Of a stretch of 64,000 nucleotides of DNA, positions 54,979-63,675 are shown one piece after another (the stretch's first letter is position 1; the number at the start of each line of letters is the position of its first letter). A model generated the notes under the pieces. It was not told the origin of the DNA. It saw only the letters and a program-made list of their open reading frames with translations, and did not search any database. This DNA is from Streptomyces sp. MNU76. GTDB taxonomy: Bacteria; Actinomycetota; Actinomycetes; Streptomycetales; Streptomycetaceae. Both the position numbers and the translations under genes were made by a program. The DNA is taken from NCBI RefSeq assembly GCF_020982545.1, contig NZ_JAJKLK010000019.1:248001-312000 (forward strand). Reading direction: 5' to 3'.

Positions 54979-56007
54979 ATGGCGGTACGCGTGGCGGTGG
55001 CGGGAGCGAGTGGTTATGCGGGCGGCGAAGTGCTGCGCCTGCTGCTCGCCCACCCCGAGGTCGAGATCGGTGCACTGACCGGCAACTCCAACGCCGGCCA
55101 GCGCCTGGGCGCGCTCCAGCCGCACCTGCTGCCGCTGGCCGACCGGGTGCTCCAGGAGACCACCGCCGAGGTGCTGACGGGCCACGACGTGGTCTTCCTC
55201 GCGCTTCCGCACGGGCAGTCCGCGGCCGTGGCCGAGCGGCTCGGCCCGGAGGTCCTCGTGGTCGACATGGGCGCCGACTTCCGGCTGAAGGACGCGTCCG
55301 ACTGGGAGAGGTTCTACGGCTCGCCCCACGCCGGCACCTGGCCCTACGGCCTCCCCGAACTACCGGGTGCCCGCGCCGCGCTGGAGGGGTCCAAGCGCAT
55401 CGCGGTACCCGGTTGCTACCCCACGGCCGTCACCCTGGCCCTGTTCCCGGCCTACGCGGCGGGTCTCGCCGAGAACGAGGCCGTGATCGTCGCCGCCTCC
55501 GGCACATCCGGCGCGGGCAAGGCGCCCAAGGCGCATCTGCTGGGCAGCGAGGTCATGGGGTCGATGACCCCCTACGGCGTCGGCGGCGGCCACCGGCACA
55601 CACCCGAGGTGATGCAGAACCTCGGCGGTGTCGCGGGCGAGCCGGTCACCGTGTCCTTCACACCGACCCTCGCACCGATGCCGCGCGGCATCCTCGCCAC
55701 GTGCAGCGCGAAGGCGAGGCCCGGCGTCACCGCCGAGTCCGTGCGCGCCGCGTACGAGAAGGCCTTCGCCGACGAGCCGTTCGTCCACCTGCTCCCCGAG
55801 GGGCAGTGGCCCGCCACGGCGTCCGTCTACGGTTCCAACGCCGTAGCGGTGCAGGTCGCGTACGACGAGGCCGCGGGCAGGATCATCGCGATCAGCGCCA
55901 TCGACAACCTCACCAAGGGCACCGCCGGTGGCGCCCTGCAGAGCATGAACATCGCCCTCGGACTCCACGAGACGACGGGGCTTTCCACGATCGGCGTCGC
56001 ACCGTGA
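54979..56007 (+). CDS. argC: N-acetyl-gamma-glutamyl-phosphate reductase
   Basis: 342 residues. NADP-binding start (VRVAVAGASGYAGGEVLRLLLAHPEVEIGAL) and catalytic cysteine in VPGCYPTAVTLALFPAY; the C-terminal SASGTSGAGK-type and GGHRHTPEV segments are present. Third step of arginine biosynthesis, reducing N-acetylglutamyl phosphate to the semialdehyde. GAGGAGG lies 6 bases before the ATG. First gene of argC-argJ-argB-argD-argR; its stop overlaps the start of a 39-codon ORF. Confidence 0.97.
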   Translation: MAVRVAVAGASGYAGGEVLRLLLAHPEVEIGALTGNSNAGQRLGALQPHLLPLADRVLQETTAEVLTGHDVVFLALPHGQSAAVAERLGPEVLVVDMGADFRLKDASDWERFYGSPHAGTWPYGLPELPGARAALEGSKRIAVPGCYPTAVTLALFPAYAAGLAENEAVIVAASGTSGAGKAPKAHLLGSEVMGSMTPYGVGGGHRHTPEVMQNLGGVAGEPVTVSFTPTLAPMPRGILATCSAKARPGVTAESVRAAYEKAFADEPFVHLLPEGQWPATASVYGSNAVAVQVAYDEAAGRIIAISAIDNLTKGTAGGALQSMNIALGLHETTGLSTIGVAP

Positions 56008-56123
56008 GCGACGCACGTGCAGCCATCGGGCCGCAGACGACGGCGATGGCCGCACCGCTGCGCTGCACGGGCGACAGTGACATCAGCCGCTTCCGCGGCG
56101 GGGCGAACGAGGAGACGCAGTGA
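56004..56123 (+). CDS. 39-residue ORF bridging argC and argJ
   Basis: GTG at 56004 overlaps the argC stop (GTGA), and the TGA at 56121-56123 overlaps the argJ start (GTGA), so it fills the gap with a 4-base overlap on each side. The product begins MSDARAAIGPQTTAMAA and ends FRGGANEETQ; it is soluble, with one Cys and no known motif. The GAGGAG used by argJ lies in its last codons. It may be a small protein or a coupling device that carries ribosomes from argC to argJ. No ribosome binding site of its own is clear. Confidence 0.5.
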   Translation: MSDARAAIGPQTTAMAAPLRCTGDSDISRFRGGANEETQ

Positions 56124-57298
56124 GCGTGACGGCAGCCAAGGGGTTCACGGCGGCGGGCATCGCCGCCGGGATCAAGGAGAACGGCAACCCGGACCTGGCC
56201 CTCGTGGTCAACAACGGGCCCCGCCTCGCCGCCGCGGGTGTCTTCACCTCCAACCGTGTGAAGGCCGCGCCGGTGCTCTGGTCCGAGCAGGTGCTGAAGG
56301 GCGGCGAGGTCTCCGCGGTCGTCCTCAACTCCGGTGGCGCCAACGCCTGTACGGGTCCGAAGGGCTTCCAGGACACGCACGCGACCGCCGAGAAGGTGGC
56401 CGACTCCCTCAACTCGGCGGGGCTCGACGACCTGGGCGGTCACGCGCCCGGGATGGTCGCGGTCTGCTCCACCGGCCTCATCGGCGTCCTCCTGCCCATG
56501 GACAAGCTGAAGCGGGGCGTCGACAAGGCCGTCGCCCAGCTCAGCCCGCACGGCGGCGAGAAGGCCGCCATCGCCATCAAGACCACCGACACGGTGCACA
56601 AGACGTCCGTCGTCACCAAGGACGGCTGGACCGTCGGCGGCATGGCCAAGGGCGCGGGCATGCTCGCCCCCGGCCTCGCCACCATGCTCGTCGTGCTCAC
56701 CACCGACGCGGACCTGGAGAGCGACGTCCTCGACAGGGCCCTGCGCGCAGCCACGCGGACGACCTTCGACCGGGTCGACTCCGACGGCTGCATGTCCACC
56801 AACGACACCGTCCTCCTGCTCGCCTCCGGCGCCGCCGAAGTCACCCCGGAGTACGCGGAGTTCGCCGAAGTCGTACGCCAGGTCTGCGACGACCTCGGTC
56901 AGCAGCTCATCCGGGACGCCGAGGGCGCCAGCAAGGACATCAAGGTCGAGGTCGTGAACGCGGCGACCGAGGACGACGCCGTCGAGGTGGGCCGCTCCAT
57001 CGCCCGCAACAACCTCCTCAAGTGCGCCATCCACGGCGAGGACCCCAACTGGGGCCGTGTCCTGTCCGCCATCGGCACCACGTCCGCCGCCTTCGAGCCG
57101 GACCACCTCAACGTCGCCATCAACGGCGTCTGGGTCTGCAAGAACGGCGGTGTCGGCGAGGACCGCGACAACGTCGACATGCGCTACCGCGAGGTGCACA
57201 TCGTCGCCGACCTCGCCGCCGGGTCCGAGACGGCCACGATCTGGACCAACGACCTCACCGCCGACTACGTCCACGAGAACAGCGCGTACTCCTCATGA
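56120..57298 (+). CDS. argJ: bifunctional glutamate N-acetyltransferase/amino-acid acetyltransferase
   Basis: 392 residues. GTG start with GAGGAG 6 bases upstream. Self-cleavage site GAGMLAPGLATMLVVLTTDA (Thr in the ATM-L-V-V context gives alpha and beta chains), nearby FDRVDSDGCMSTNDTVLLL, and CAIHGEDPNWGRVLSAIG. It recycles the acetyl group from N-acetylornithine to glutamate, making the cyclic pathway. Stop overlaps argB by 4 bases. Confidence 0.96.
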   Translation: MSVTAAKGFTAAGIAAGIKENGNPDLALVVNNGPRLAAAGVFTSNRVKAAPVLWSEQVLKGGEVSAVVLNSGGANACTGPKGFQDTHATAEKVADSLNSAGLDDLGGHAPGMVAVCSTGLIGVLLPMDKLKRGVDKAVAQLSPHGGEKAAIAIKTTDTVHKTSVVTKDGWTVGGMAKGAGMLAPGLATMLVVLTTDADLESDVLDRALRAATRTTFDRVDSDGCMSTNDTVLLLASGAAEVTPEYAEFAEVVRQVCDDLGQQLIRDAEGASKDIKVEVVNAATEDDAVEVGRSIARNNLLKCAIHGEDPNWGRVLSAIGTTSAAFEPDHLNVAINGVWVCKNGGVGEDRDNVDMRYREVHIVADLAAGSETATIWTNDLTADYVHENSAYSS

Positions 57299-58221
57299 GC
57301 AACACACCCGCGCGGAAGCACACCGCCCTTCCCAAGGCCCAGATCCTCATCGAGGCGCTGCCCTGGCTGGTCCGGCACAACGGCAAGACCGTCGTCATCA
57401 AGTTCGGCGGCAACGCCATGATCGACGAGGACCTGAAAGCCGCGTTCGCCCAGGACGTCGTCTTCCTGCACCACGCCGGCATCAAGCCGGTCGTCGTGCA
57501 CGGCGGCGGCCCGCAGATCAGCGCCGCCCTCGACCGGCACGGCATCGTCAGCGAGTTCAAGGCCGGCCTGCGCGTCACCACCGAGGACGCCATGGACGTC
57601 GTACGCATGGTGCTCGCCGGACAGGTGCAGCGCGAGCTGGTCGGACTGCTCAATCAGCACGGGCCGCTCGCCGTCGGACTGACCGGCGAGGACGCGCACA
57701 CCATCACCGCCACGAAGCACCAGCCCGAGATCGACGGCGAACTGGTCGACATCGGACGGGTGGGCGAGATCACCTCGATCGACACGGGCGCGATCGAGGC
57801 ACTCCTCGCCGACGGCCGCATCCCGGTCGTCTCCTCGATCGCCCGTAGCCAGGACGAAGGTGACATGGGGCATGTCTACAACGTCAATGCTGATACGGCG
57901 GCTGCGGCACTCGCTGCTGCGCTGGGCGCCGAGACCCTCATGGTCCTCACCGACGTCGAGGGCCTCTACGAGGACTGGCCCAACAGCGACGAGGTGATCA
58001 GCCGCCTCACCGCTTCCCAACTGGAGAAGCTGCTGCCGGAGTTGTCCTCCGGCATGGTGCCGAAGATGCAGGGCTGCCTGCACGCCGTCCGGGGCGGCGT
58101 CCGGACCGCGCGCGTCATCGACGGCCGGGTCCAGCACTCGATCCTGCTGGAGATCTTCACCGACGAGGGCATCGGCACGATGGTCGTGCCGGATGCGGAA
58201 GAAGAGGGGGACGCCGAATGA
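57295..58221 (+). CDS. argB: acetylglutamate kinase
   Basis: 308 residues. Amino-acid kinase fold with VVIKFGGNAM, VVVHGGGPQISAALDRHGI, VYNVNADTAAAALAAALGAETLMVLTDVEGLY and GMVPKMQGCLHAVRGGV. The N-terminal helix (ALPKAQILIEALPWLVRHNG) is the extension of arginine-inhibited, hexameric enzymes, implying feedback control. ATG overlaps the argJ stop; its own stop overlaps argD. Confidence 0.96.
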   Translation: MSNTPARKHTALPKAQILIEALPWLVRHNGKTVVIKFGGNAMIDEDLKAAFAQDVVFLHHAGIKPVVVHGGGPQISAALDRHGIVSEFKAGLRVTTEDAMDVVRMVLAGQVQRELVGLLNQHGPLAVGLTGEDAHTITATKHQPEIDGELVDIGRVGEITSIDTGAIEALLADGRIPVVSSIARSQDEGDMGHVYNVNADTAAAALAAALGAETLMVLTDVEGLYEDWPNSDEVISRLTASQLEKLLPELSSGMVPKMQGCLHAVRGGVRTARVIDGRVQHSILLEIFTDEGIGTMVVPDAEEEGDAE

Positions 58222-59435
58222 CCGCCAACGAGGAGCTGGCCCAGCGGTGGCGGGGCTCGCTGATGAACAACTACGGCACCCCGAAGCTCTCCCTGGTCCG
58301 CGGCGCGGGCAGCCGGGTGTGGGACGCCGACGGCAAGGAGTACGTCGACTACGTCGGCGGTATCGCGGTCAACGCGCTCGGCCACGCCCACCCGGCGATC
58401 GTCGAGGCGGTCGGCACCCAGATCGCCTCCCTCGGCCATGTCTCCAACCTGTTCGTCGCCGAGCCGCCCGTCGCCCTCGCCGAACGGCTCCTGGAGCACT
58501 TCGGCCGCGACGGCAAGGTCTTCTTCTGCAACTCGGGCGCCGAGGCCAACGAGGGCGCGTTCAAGATCGGCCGGCTGACCGGGCGGACCCACATGGTCGC
58601 CACCGAGGGCGGCTTCCACGGCCGGACCATGGGCGCCCTCGCCCTCACCGGCCAGCCCGGCAAGCAGACCGGCTTCCACCCGCTGCCCGGTGACGTCACC
58701 CACGTCCCCTACGGCGACGCGCAGGCCCTCGCCGCGGCCGTGACCGAGGAGACCGCGCTCGTCATCATCGAACCCGTCCAGGGTGAGAAGGGCGTCGTCG
58801 TCCCGCCGCCCGGCTATCTGAAGGCCGCGCGGGCCATCACGGCCGCCACCGGCTCGCTGCTGGTCCTCGACGAGGTGCAGACCGGCGTCGGCCGGACCGG
58901 ACACTGGTTCGAGTACCAGGCCCACGAGGGCGTCCTGCCGGACGTCGTCACCCTCGCCAAGGGCCTCGGCGGCGGACTGCCGCTGGGTGCGACCGTCGCC
59001 TTCGGGCGGGCCGCCGAGCTGCTCCAGCCCGGCCAGCACGGGACCACCTTCGGCGGCAACCCGGTCGCCTGCGCCGCCGGCCTCGCCGTCCTGGAGACCA
59101 TCCGGGCGGAAGGGCTGCTGGAGAACGTCAAGCGGCAGAGCGAGAAGCTGCGCGACGGGATCGAGTCCCTCGGCGACCCGATGATCGACCATGTCCGTGG
59201 CGCGGGCCTCCTGCTGGGTATCGTGCTCACCGAGCCCCTCGCGCCCCTGGCGCAACAGGCCGCTCAGGACGCCGGTTTCCTGGTGAACGCGCCCGCCCCC
59301 GATGTCGTACGGCTGATGCCCGCGCTCAACATCGGTGACGCCGAGGTGGACGCCCTCCTCCAGGCCCTGCCCGGCATCCTCGACGCGGCGCGGGCGGCAC
59401 ACGAAGCCAGTGGGGACGGACGAGCCGGAGAATGA
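58218..59435 (+). CDS. argD: acetylornithine aminotransferase
   Basis: 405 residues, class III PLP aminotransferase. FFCNSGAEANEGAFKIGRLTGR, GGFHGRTMGALALTGQ, LLVLDEVQTGVGRTG and VVTLAKGLGGGLPLGA (PLP lysine) are all present. Converts N-acetylglutamate semialdehyde to N-acetylornithine. ATG overlaps the argB stop as ATGA. Confidence 0.96.
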   Translation: MTANEELAQRWRGSLMNNYGTPKLSLVRGAGSRVWDADGKEYVDYVGGIAVNALGHAHPAIVEAVGTQIASLGHVSNLFVAEPPVALAERLLEHFGRDGKVFFCNSGAEANEGAFKIGRLTGRTHMVATEGGFHGRTMGALALTGQPGKQTGFHPLPGDVTHVPYGDAQALAAAVTEETALVIIEPVQGEKGVVVPPPGYLKAARAITAATGSLLVLDEVQTGVGRTGHWFEYQAHEGVLPDVVTLAKGLGGGLPLGATVAFGRAAELLQPGQHGTTFGGNPVACAAGLAVLETIRAEGLLENVKRQSEKLRDGIESLGDPMIDHVRGAGLLLGIVLTEPLAPLAQQAAQDAGFLVNAPAPDVVRLMPALNIGDAEVDALLQALPGILDAARAAHEASGDGRAGE

Positions 59436-59442
59436 GACGACG

Positions 59443-59985
59443 ATGAGCCAGGCGCAGGAGCACGACCAGGCGGGGCCCGCGGTGCCGCAGACCCGTACCG
59501 CCCGCCACCGGCGGATCGTCGACATCCTCAACCGGCAACCGGTGCGGTCGCAGAGCCAGTTGGCGAAGCTGCTGTCCGACGACGGGCTGAGCGTCACGCA
59601 GGCGACGCTCAGCCGGGATCTGGACGAGCTGAACGCGGTGAAGATCCGCAACACCGACGGCGACCTCATCTACGCGGTGCCGAGCGAGGGCGGGTTCCGT
59701 ACGCCTCGGGCTCCGCTGGGGGAGTCGGCGAAGGAGGAGCGGATGCGGCGGCTCTCCGCGGAGCTGCTGATCTCAGCCGAGGCCTCCGCGAACCTGGTCG
59801 TGCTCCGCACGCCGCCGGGCGCGGCCCAGTTCCTGGCCTCGGCCATCGACCAGGCCGAACTGCACGACATCCTGGGCACGATCGCGGGCGACGACACGTT
59901 GCTGCTGATCAGCCGGGATCCGGTGGGCGGGCAGGCCCTGGCCGACCATTTGCTGCGGCTGGCCCAGAACGGGAACGGTCACTGA
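59443..59985 (+). CDS. argR: arginine repressor
   Basis: 180 residues from ATG 59443 (MSQAQEHDQAGP). Winged HTH (RIVDILNRQPVRSQSQLAKLLSDDGLSVTQATLSRDLDELNAVKI) and C-terminal oligomerisation/arginine-binding domain (GTIAGDDTLLLISRDP). Arginine-bound hexamers repress arg genes; the dyad at 54926-54941 is the likely target, closing an autoregulatory loop. The ribosome binding site is weak and lies in the argD end, so translation is probably coupled. Confidence 0.95.
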   Translation: MSQAQEHDQAGPAVPQTRTARHRRIVDILNRQPVRSQSQLAKLLSDDGLSVTQATLSRDLDELNAVKIRNTDGDLIYAVPSEGGFRTPRAPLGESAKEERMRRLSAELLISAEASANLVVLRTPPGAAQFLASAIDQAELHDILGTIAGDDTLLLISRDPVGGQALADHLLRLAQNGNGH

Positions 59986-60057
59986 AGGGGGCGTTGCGCG
60001 GGGACGGGCGACGGGTGTGTTTCGCGGGGACGCCGACCGCGGGCCCGTCGTGGCGGT

Positions 60058-60078
60058 CGCGCAGTTCCCCGCGCCCCT
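60058..60078 (+). repeat. interspersed repeat copy
   Basis: CGCGCAGTTCCCCGCGCCCC followed by T, identical to the cores at 16778 and 22889. It sits 70 bp after argR, in the convergent gap with apbE, and its GC hairpins probably help termination. Confidence 0.65.
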
Positions 60079-60126
60079 GAAAGGACGGGCTGCGCCCGCC
60101 TTTCGACCCGCCCGCCCCACCTCTGC

Positions 60127-60921
60127 TCAGCCCAGGCGCGCTGCCAACCCTCTCGTGCAGCGGACCTCGTCCCCCGCCGTGATCAGCAGAGCTTCCGCGT
60201 CCTCCAGCGACTCCAGCCACGCCAGGCCCTCCCTGGAGCCCATCGCGAACGCCGCCGTGGCCCAGCAGTCCGCCCAGGTGAGGCTGGGGGCCACGACCGT
60301 CACCGAGACCAGGTCGGTCACGGCGGACTTGCCCGTGCGGGGGTCGACGATATGAGCGCCCCGCTCCGCCGTACCGGACGTGGCGACGGCCAGGCGATCC
60401 GCACCGGCGGCCGTGACGACCGCGGCCAGCCCCCCGGGCCGGAGGGGATCGGCGACGCCCACGCGCCACGGCCGGTCCGGTCCGGGGACACCGCACAGCT
60501 GCACGTCGCCGCCCCCGTTCACGCTCACCCCGACCGCCCCGGCCGTGACCAGCCGCAGCGCGGCCCGCTCGGTGGCCCACCCCTTCACGAGGCCGGTCGG
60601 ATCGAAACGGCCCTCGTACGTCGCGCTGAACCAGCCGTCGCTCACCCGCTCGGCCTCGGCGCACAGGTGGAGCACCTCGGCGACCTCGGCGTCGCACTCC
60701 TCGATCGTCACCTCGCCCCGGGCGAGCCGGGAGATCTGGCTGTGCTCGCGATAGGTGCTGAACACCTCGTCGACGGCGTGGAGTCCGGCCACCGCTTCCG
60801 CGAGCGCGGCCCGGACCGCCGTGGGCTCGCCTCCTCGGACGTCGAAGGAGAAGACGGTGCCCATGACCTCCTCGGCGTGGCGCAGCGGGGAGGGCGCGGG
60901 GGCCCCGGCGGGTTCGGCCAT
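60127..60921 (-). CDS. apbE: FAD:protein FMN transferase
   Basis: 264 residues of the ApbE family (EEVMGTVFSFDVRG, VDEVFSTYREHSQISRLARGE, FDPTGLVKGWATERAALRL, SVNGGGDVQLCG, ATSGTAERGAHIVDPRTGK). It attaches FMN from FAD covalently to Thr in the D-x-x-S/T-G-A-T motif of target proteins. No lipobox or signal is seen, so it may act in the cytoplasm or be anchored indirectly. Its ATG is 4 bases after the FMN-binding gene's stop, so they are coupled and the target is the adjacent product. Confidence 0.93.
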   Translation of the reverse strand: MAEPAGAPAPSPLRHAEEVMGTVFSFDVRGGEPTAVRAALAEAVAGLHAVDEVFSTYREHSQISRLARGEVTIEECDAEVAEVLHLCAEAERVSDGWFSATYEGRFDPTGLVKGWATERAALRLVTAGAVGVSVNGGGDVQLCGVPGPDRPWRVGVADPLRPGGLAAVVTAAGADRLAVATSGTAERGAHIVDPRTGKSAVTDLVSVTVVAPSLTWADCWATAAFAMGSREGLAWLESLEDAEALLITAGDEVRCTRGLAARLG

Positions 60922-60925
60922 CGGA

Positions 60926-62014
60926 TCAGCCGGCCTGGTCCAGTGCGGACTGGAGGGACTGCTTGTAGCCACCGCTGGTGTACGTGGCGCCTGAGACAGC
61001 ATCGATGTCAGCGCTCCCTGCCGAGACGGCGTTCTGGTTGAGCTCGGGGATGGCGGTGCCGCTGATCTGGGTCGAACGGCCGCCGCTGGGCTGCTGCAGC
61101 GCCTCGGCATTCGTGATCTTGCCGTCGGTGACCGTGACACGGACCTGGACCGGGCCGTAGTCCGTCTGGATCGTGGAACCGGTGAGCACCTGGGTGCCCG
61201 TCGCCTGCCCGGCCCCGGAGCCCCCGCCGTCCTCGGCGCCGCCACCCGCGTCCTGCGAGCCGCCTGCCTCGACCTCGGACCCGGAGCCCTGCGCGTTGCC
61301 GACCTGGTCCAGTGCGGACTGGAGGGACTCCTTGTAGCCGGCGCTGGTGTAGGTCGCGCCCGAGACCGCGTCGATCTCGGCGCTGCCGACCGCCACGGCC
61401 GCCTGGTTGAGCTTCGGCACAGAGTCGCCGGTGATCTGGGTGGAGCGGCCGCCGCTCGGCGCCTGGATCGCCTCGGCGCCTGTGATCTTGCCGCCGCTGA
61501 CCGTGATCCGGACCTGTACCGGCCCGTAGTCGGTCTGCACGGTGGTCCCCGTGAGCACCTGGGCGCCCGAGTCCTGCGCGTTGCCGGCCTGGTCCAGTGC
61601 GGACTGGAGGGACTCCTTGTAGCCGGCGCTGGTGTAGGTCGCGCCCGAGACCGCGTCGATCTCGGCGCTGCCCGCGGCCACGGCCGCCTGGTTGAGCTTC
61701 GGGATCGCGTCGGAGCTGATCTGCGTGGAGCGGCCGCCGCTGGGCTGCTGCACCGTCTCGGCATCGGTGATCTTGCCGCCGTTGACGGTGATCCGGACCT
61801 GTACCGGCCCGTAGTCGGTCTGGACGGCGGTGCCCGTGAGGGTCTGCGCGCCGGCCGCCACCCCGCCCTGTGCCGAAGGAGCGCCCCCTGCCGCTCCCGC
61901 CTGGACCGAACCGGCCGGGTCGGAGGCCGGCTTCAGCGACAGCAGCAGCACGATGCCGGACACGGTGGCGGCGGTGGCGAGCAGGGTCCGCCGGATGGGG
62001 TGGCTCTTCTTCAT
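60926..62014 (-). CDS. exported protein with three tandem FMN-binding domains
   Basis: 362 residues. Signal/anchor at about 8-28 (RRTLLATAATVSGIVLLLSL), then three FMN_bind domains at about 57-146, 152-241 and 275-362. Each runs from TDYGPVQVR[I/V]TV through PSGGRSTQI to the flavinylation site SGATYT at 123-128, 218-223 and 341-346 (Thr126, Thr221, Thr344). Domains one and two are nearly identical; a Gly/Ser/Glu linker precedes the third. Most actinobacterial relatives I recall have a single domain. It would form a three-flavin electron wire between the membrane reductase and outside acceptors. Confidence 0.92.
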   Translation of the reverse strand: MKKSHPIRRTLLATAATVSGIVLLLSLKPASDPAGSVQAGAAGGAPSAQGGVAAGAQTLTGTAVQTDYGPVQVRITVNGGKITDAETVQQPSGGRSTQISSDAIPKLNQAAVAAGSAEIDAVSGATYTSAGYKESLQSALDQAGNAQDSGAQVLTGTTVQTDYGPVQVRITVSGGKITGAEAIQAPSGGRSTQITGDSVPKLNQAAVAVGSAEIDAVSGATYTSAGYKESLQSALDQVGNAQGSGSEVEAGGSQDAGGGAEDGGGSGAGQATGTQVLTGSTIQTDYGPVQVRVTVTDGKITNAEALQQPSGGRSTQISGTAIPELNQNAVSAGSADIDAVSGATYTSGGYKQSLQSALDQAG

Positions 62015-62170
62015 CGCTCCTTCAGCTCCTGAAGTGTGAAGTCTCGCGGGGGAGACCCGTCGGGCGAACCCGCGGGAAACCATGGCCAGAAGTCGGGGTG
62101 GGGCAGGTGGTGGCGACCGGCGGCTGGAACGGTCGGTCGGATGGGGATACGCGGCGAGCGGCCCCGCCGC

Positions 62171-63550
62171 TCACATCTCGAACGACTCGTGGTGGATACG
62201 CCGGGTCGGAACACCCGCGCCGCGCAGGGCCTCGTAGACGCCCTGGGCGAAACCGGGCGGCCCGCACAGGAACACGTCGTGGCTCTCGATGTCCGGGATC
62301 TTGCGGCGCAGCGAGTCAGGGGAGATGTCAGGGCGCTCGCCGTCGGGGCTGTTCACCGCGTACATCAGCCGGGCGCCGCGCTCCTCGGCGATCAGCGCCA
62401 GCTCGTCCCACAGGGCCAGGTCCTGGGTGGTGTTGGCCCGGTAGAGCAGGGTCAGGTCACCGGCCGCGCCGGGCAGTGTCTCGAAAAGGGCCCGCATCGG
62501 CGTGATGCCCACACCGCCGGCCACCAGCAGCACCTTGCCCCGGCTGCGCTTGCCGGCCGTCAGCGCCCCGTACGGGCCCTCGGCCCACACCCGGGTGCCG
62601 GGCTCCAGGTCGCGCAGGGCCGAGCTGTGGTCGCCGATCGCCTTGACCGTGATCCGCAGCATGTTGGGACGGGGCGCCGCCGACAGCGAGTACGGGTGGG
62701 AGCTGAACCGCATGCCGGGGGCGAGGAACCGCCAGCGGAAGAACTGCCCGGCCTCCGCGCCCATCCGGTGCAGCTTGCGCCCGCTCATCAGCACGGAGAC
62801 GATGCCGGGCGACTCCTCGATGACCGCCTCGACCCGCAGCCGGTGCCGCATGTTGAGCCGGATCGGCGTGATGATCCGGTACCACAGCACCAGCGCGGTC
62901 ACCGACCCGTACAGCGCGTACCAACCGGTCTTCGCGGCGGGTGTGACGGCGAACTCGTTGCCGGTGGAGATCTGGTGCCAGAACGTCAGGAACGTGGCCG
63001 CGTAGGTCAGCAGGTGCGTGTGGTACCAGAAGTCGTACGGGATCCGCTTGCGCACCGGGCCGATCGACATCAGCCCGATGAGCACCAGCAGACCGGTGCC
63101 GATGGCGGCCTTGCCCATGTCGGGCAGCTGGTTGATGGAATCGATGGTCTGCTGCAGGATCGCGGTGTGGGTGAGACCGGCCTGCAGCGCGTATCCGTAC
63201 ATCGTCAGGACGACGTGCGCGACGACCAGGCAGAGCGTGTAGCGGCCGGTCATCGCGTGCCAGCGGGCGACCCGGTCGGAGCCCACCCGGCGTTCCAGCG
63301 CGGGCACCCGGGCCATCTGGAGCACCACCAGGGCCATCATGTAGCCGCCGAGCAGACCGGTGATCCGCCCGGCGTTGACCATCTTGCTGCCCTGGTCCGC
63401 GATGGAGGGCGTGTTGTCCCACCACAGCCACACCACCGCGGCCACGCCCGCATAGAAAACGATCAGCAGCGGGACGGCGGGGGAGCGGCGAGGTCGGATG
63501 CGGCGCATCGTCTGGCGGCGCGCGGCGCGACCTCCGGCGATCGTGGACAC
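62171..63550 (-). CDS. ferric reductase-like transmembrane flavoprotein
   Basis: 459 residues from GTG 63550 (GGAGG 4-5 bases upstream). Six membrane helices with heme-ligand histidines (RWHAMTGRYTLCLVVAHVVLTMYGY; FWYHTHLLTYAATFLTFWHQ) form a ferric-reductase domain. A ferredoxin-reductase-type FAD domain (FRWRFLAPGMRFSSHPYSLSAAP) and an NAD(P) domain (LLVAGGVGITPMRALFETLP, FLCGPPGF) follow. It takes electrons from NAD(P)H in the cytoplasm and passes them across the membrane through hemes, presumably to the FMN protein encoded next. First gene of the three-gene unit; 156 bp separate it from the FMN gene. Confidence 0.93.
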   Translation of the reverse strand: MSTIAGGRAARRQTMRRIRPRRSPAVPLLIVFYAGVAAVVWLWWDNTPSIADQGSKMVNAGRITGLLGGYMMALVVLQMARVPALERRVGSDRVARWHAMTGRYTLCLVVAHVVLTMYGYALQAGLTHTAILQQTIDSINQLPDMGKAAIGTGLLVLIGLMSIGPVRKRIPYDFWYHTHLLTYAATFLTFWHQISTGNEFAVTPAAKTGWYALYGSVTALVLWYRIITPIRLNMRHRLRVEAVIEESPGIVSVLMSGRKLHRMGAEAGQFFRWRFLAPGMRFSSHPYSLSAAPRPNMLRITVKAIGDHSSALRDLEPGTRVWAEGPYGALTAGKRSRGKVLLVAGGVGITPMRALFETLPGAAGDLTLLYRANTTQDLALWDELALIAEERGARLMYAVNSPDGERPDISPDSLRRKIPDIESHDVFLCGPPGFAQGVYEALRGAGVPTRRIHHESFEM

Positions 63551-63675
63551 GGTTCCTCCGTGGTGGGCTGGACCCTTGGCCCACACGTACGTGCAGCGAG
63601 TGCCGTGTGTTCAACCGTGTGAACAACTGTCTTGCGGAACGATCGCCCCGGGAGGCGCGCCCGTCTCCCCTGCCG

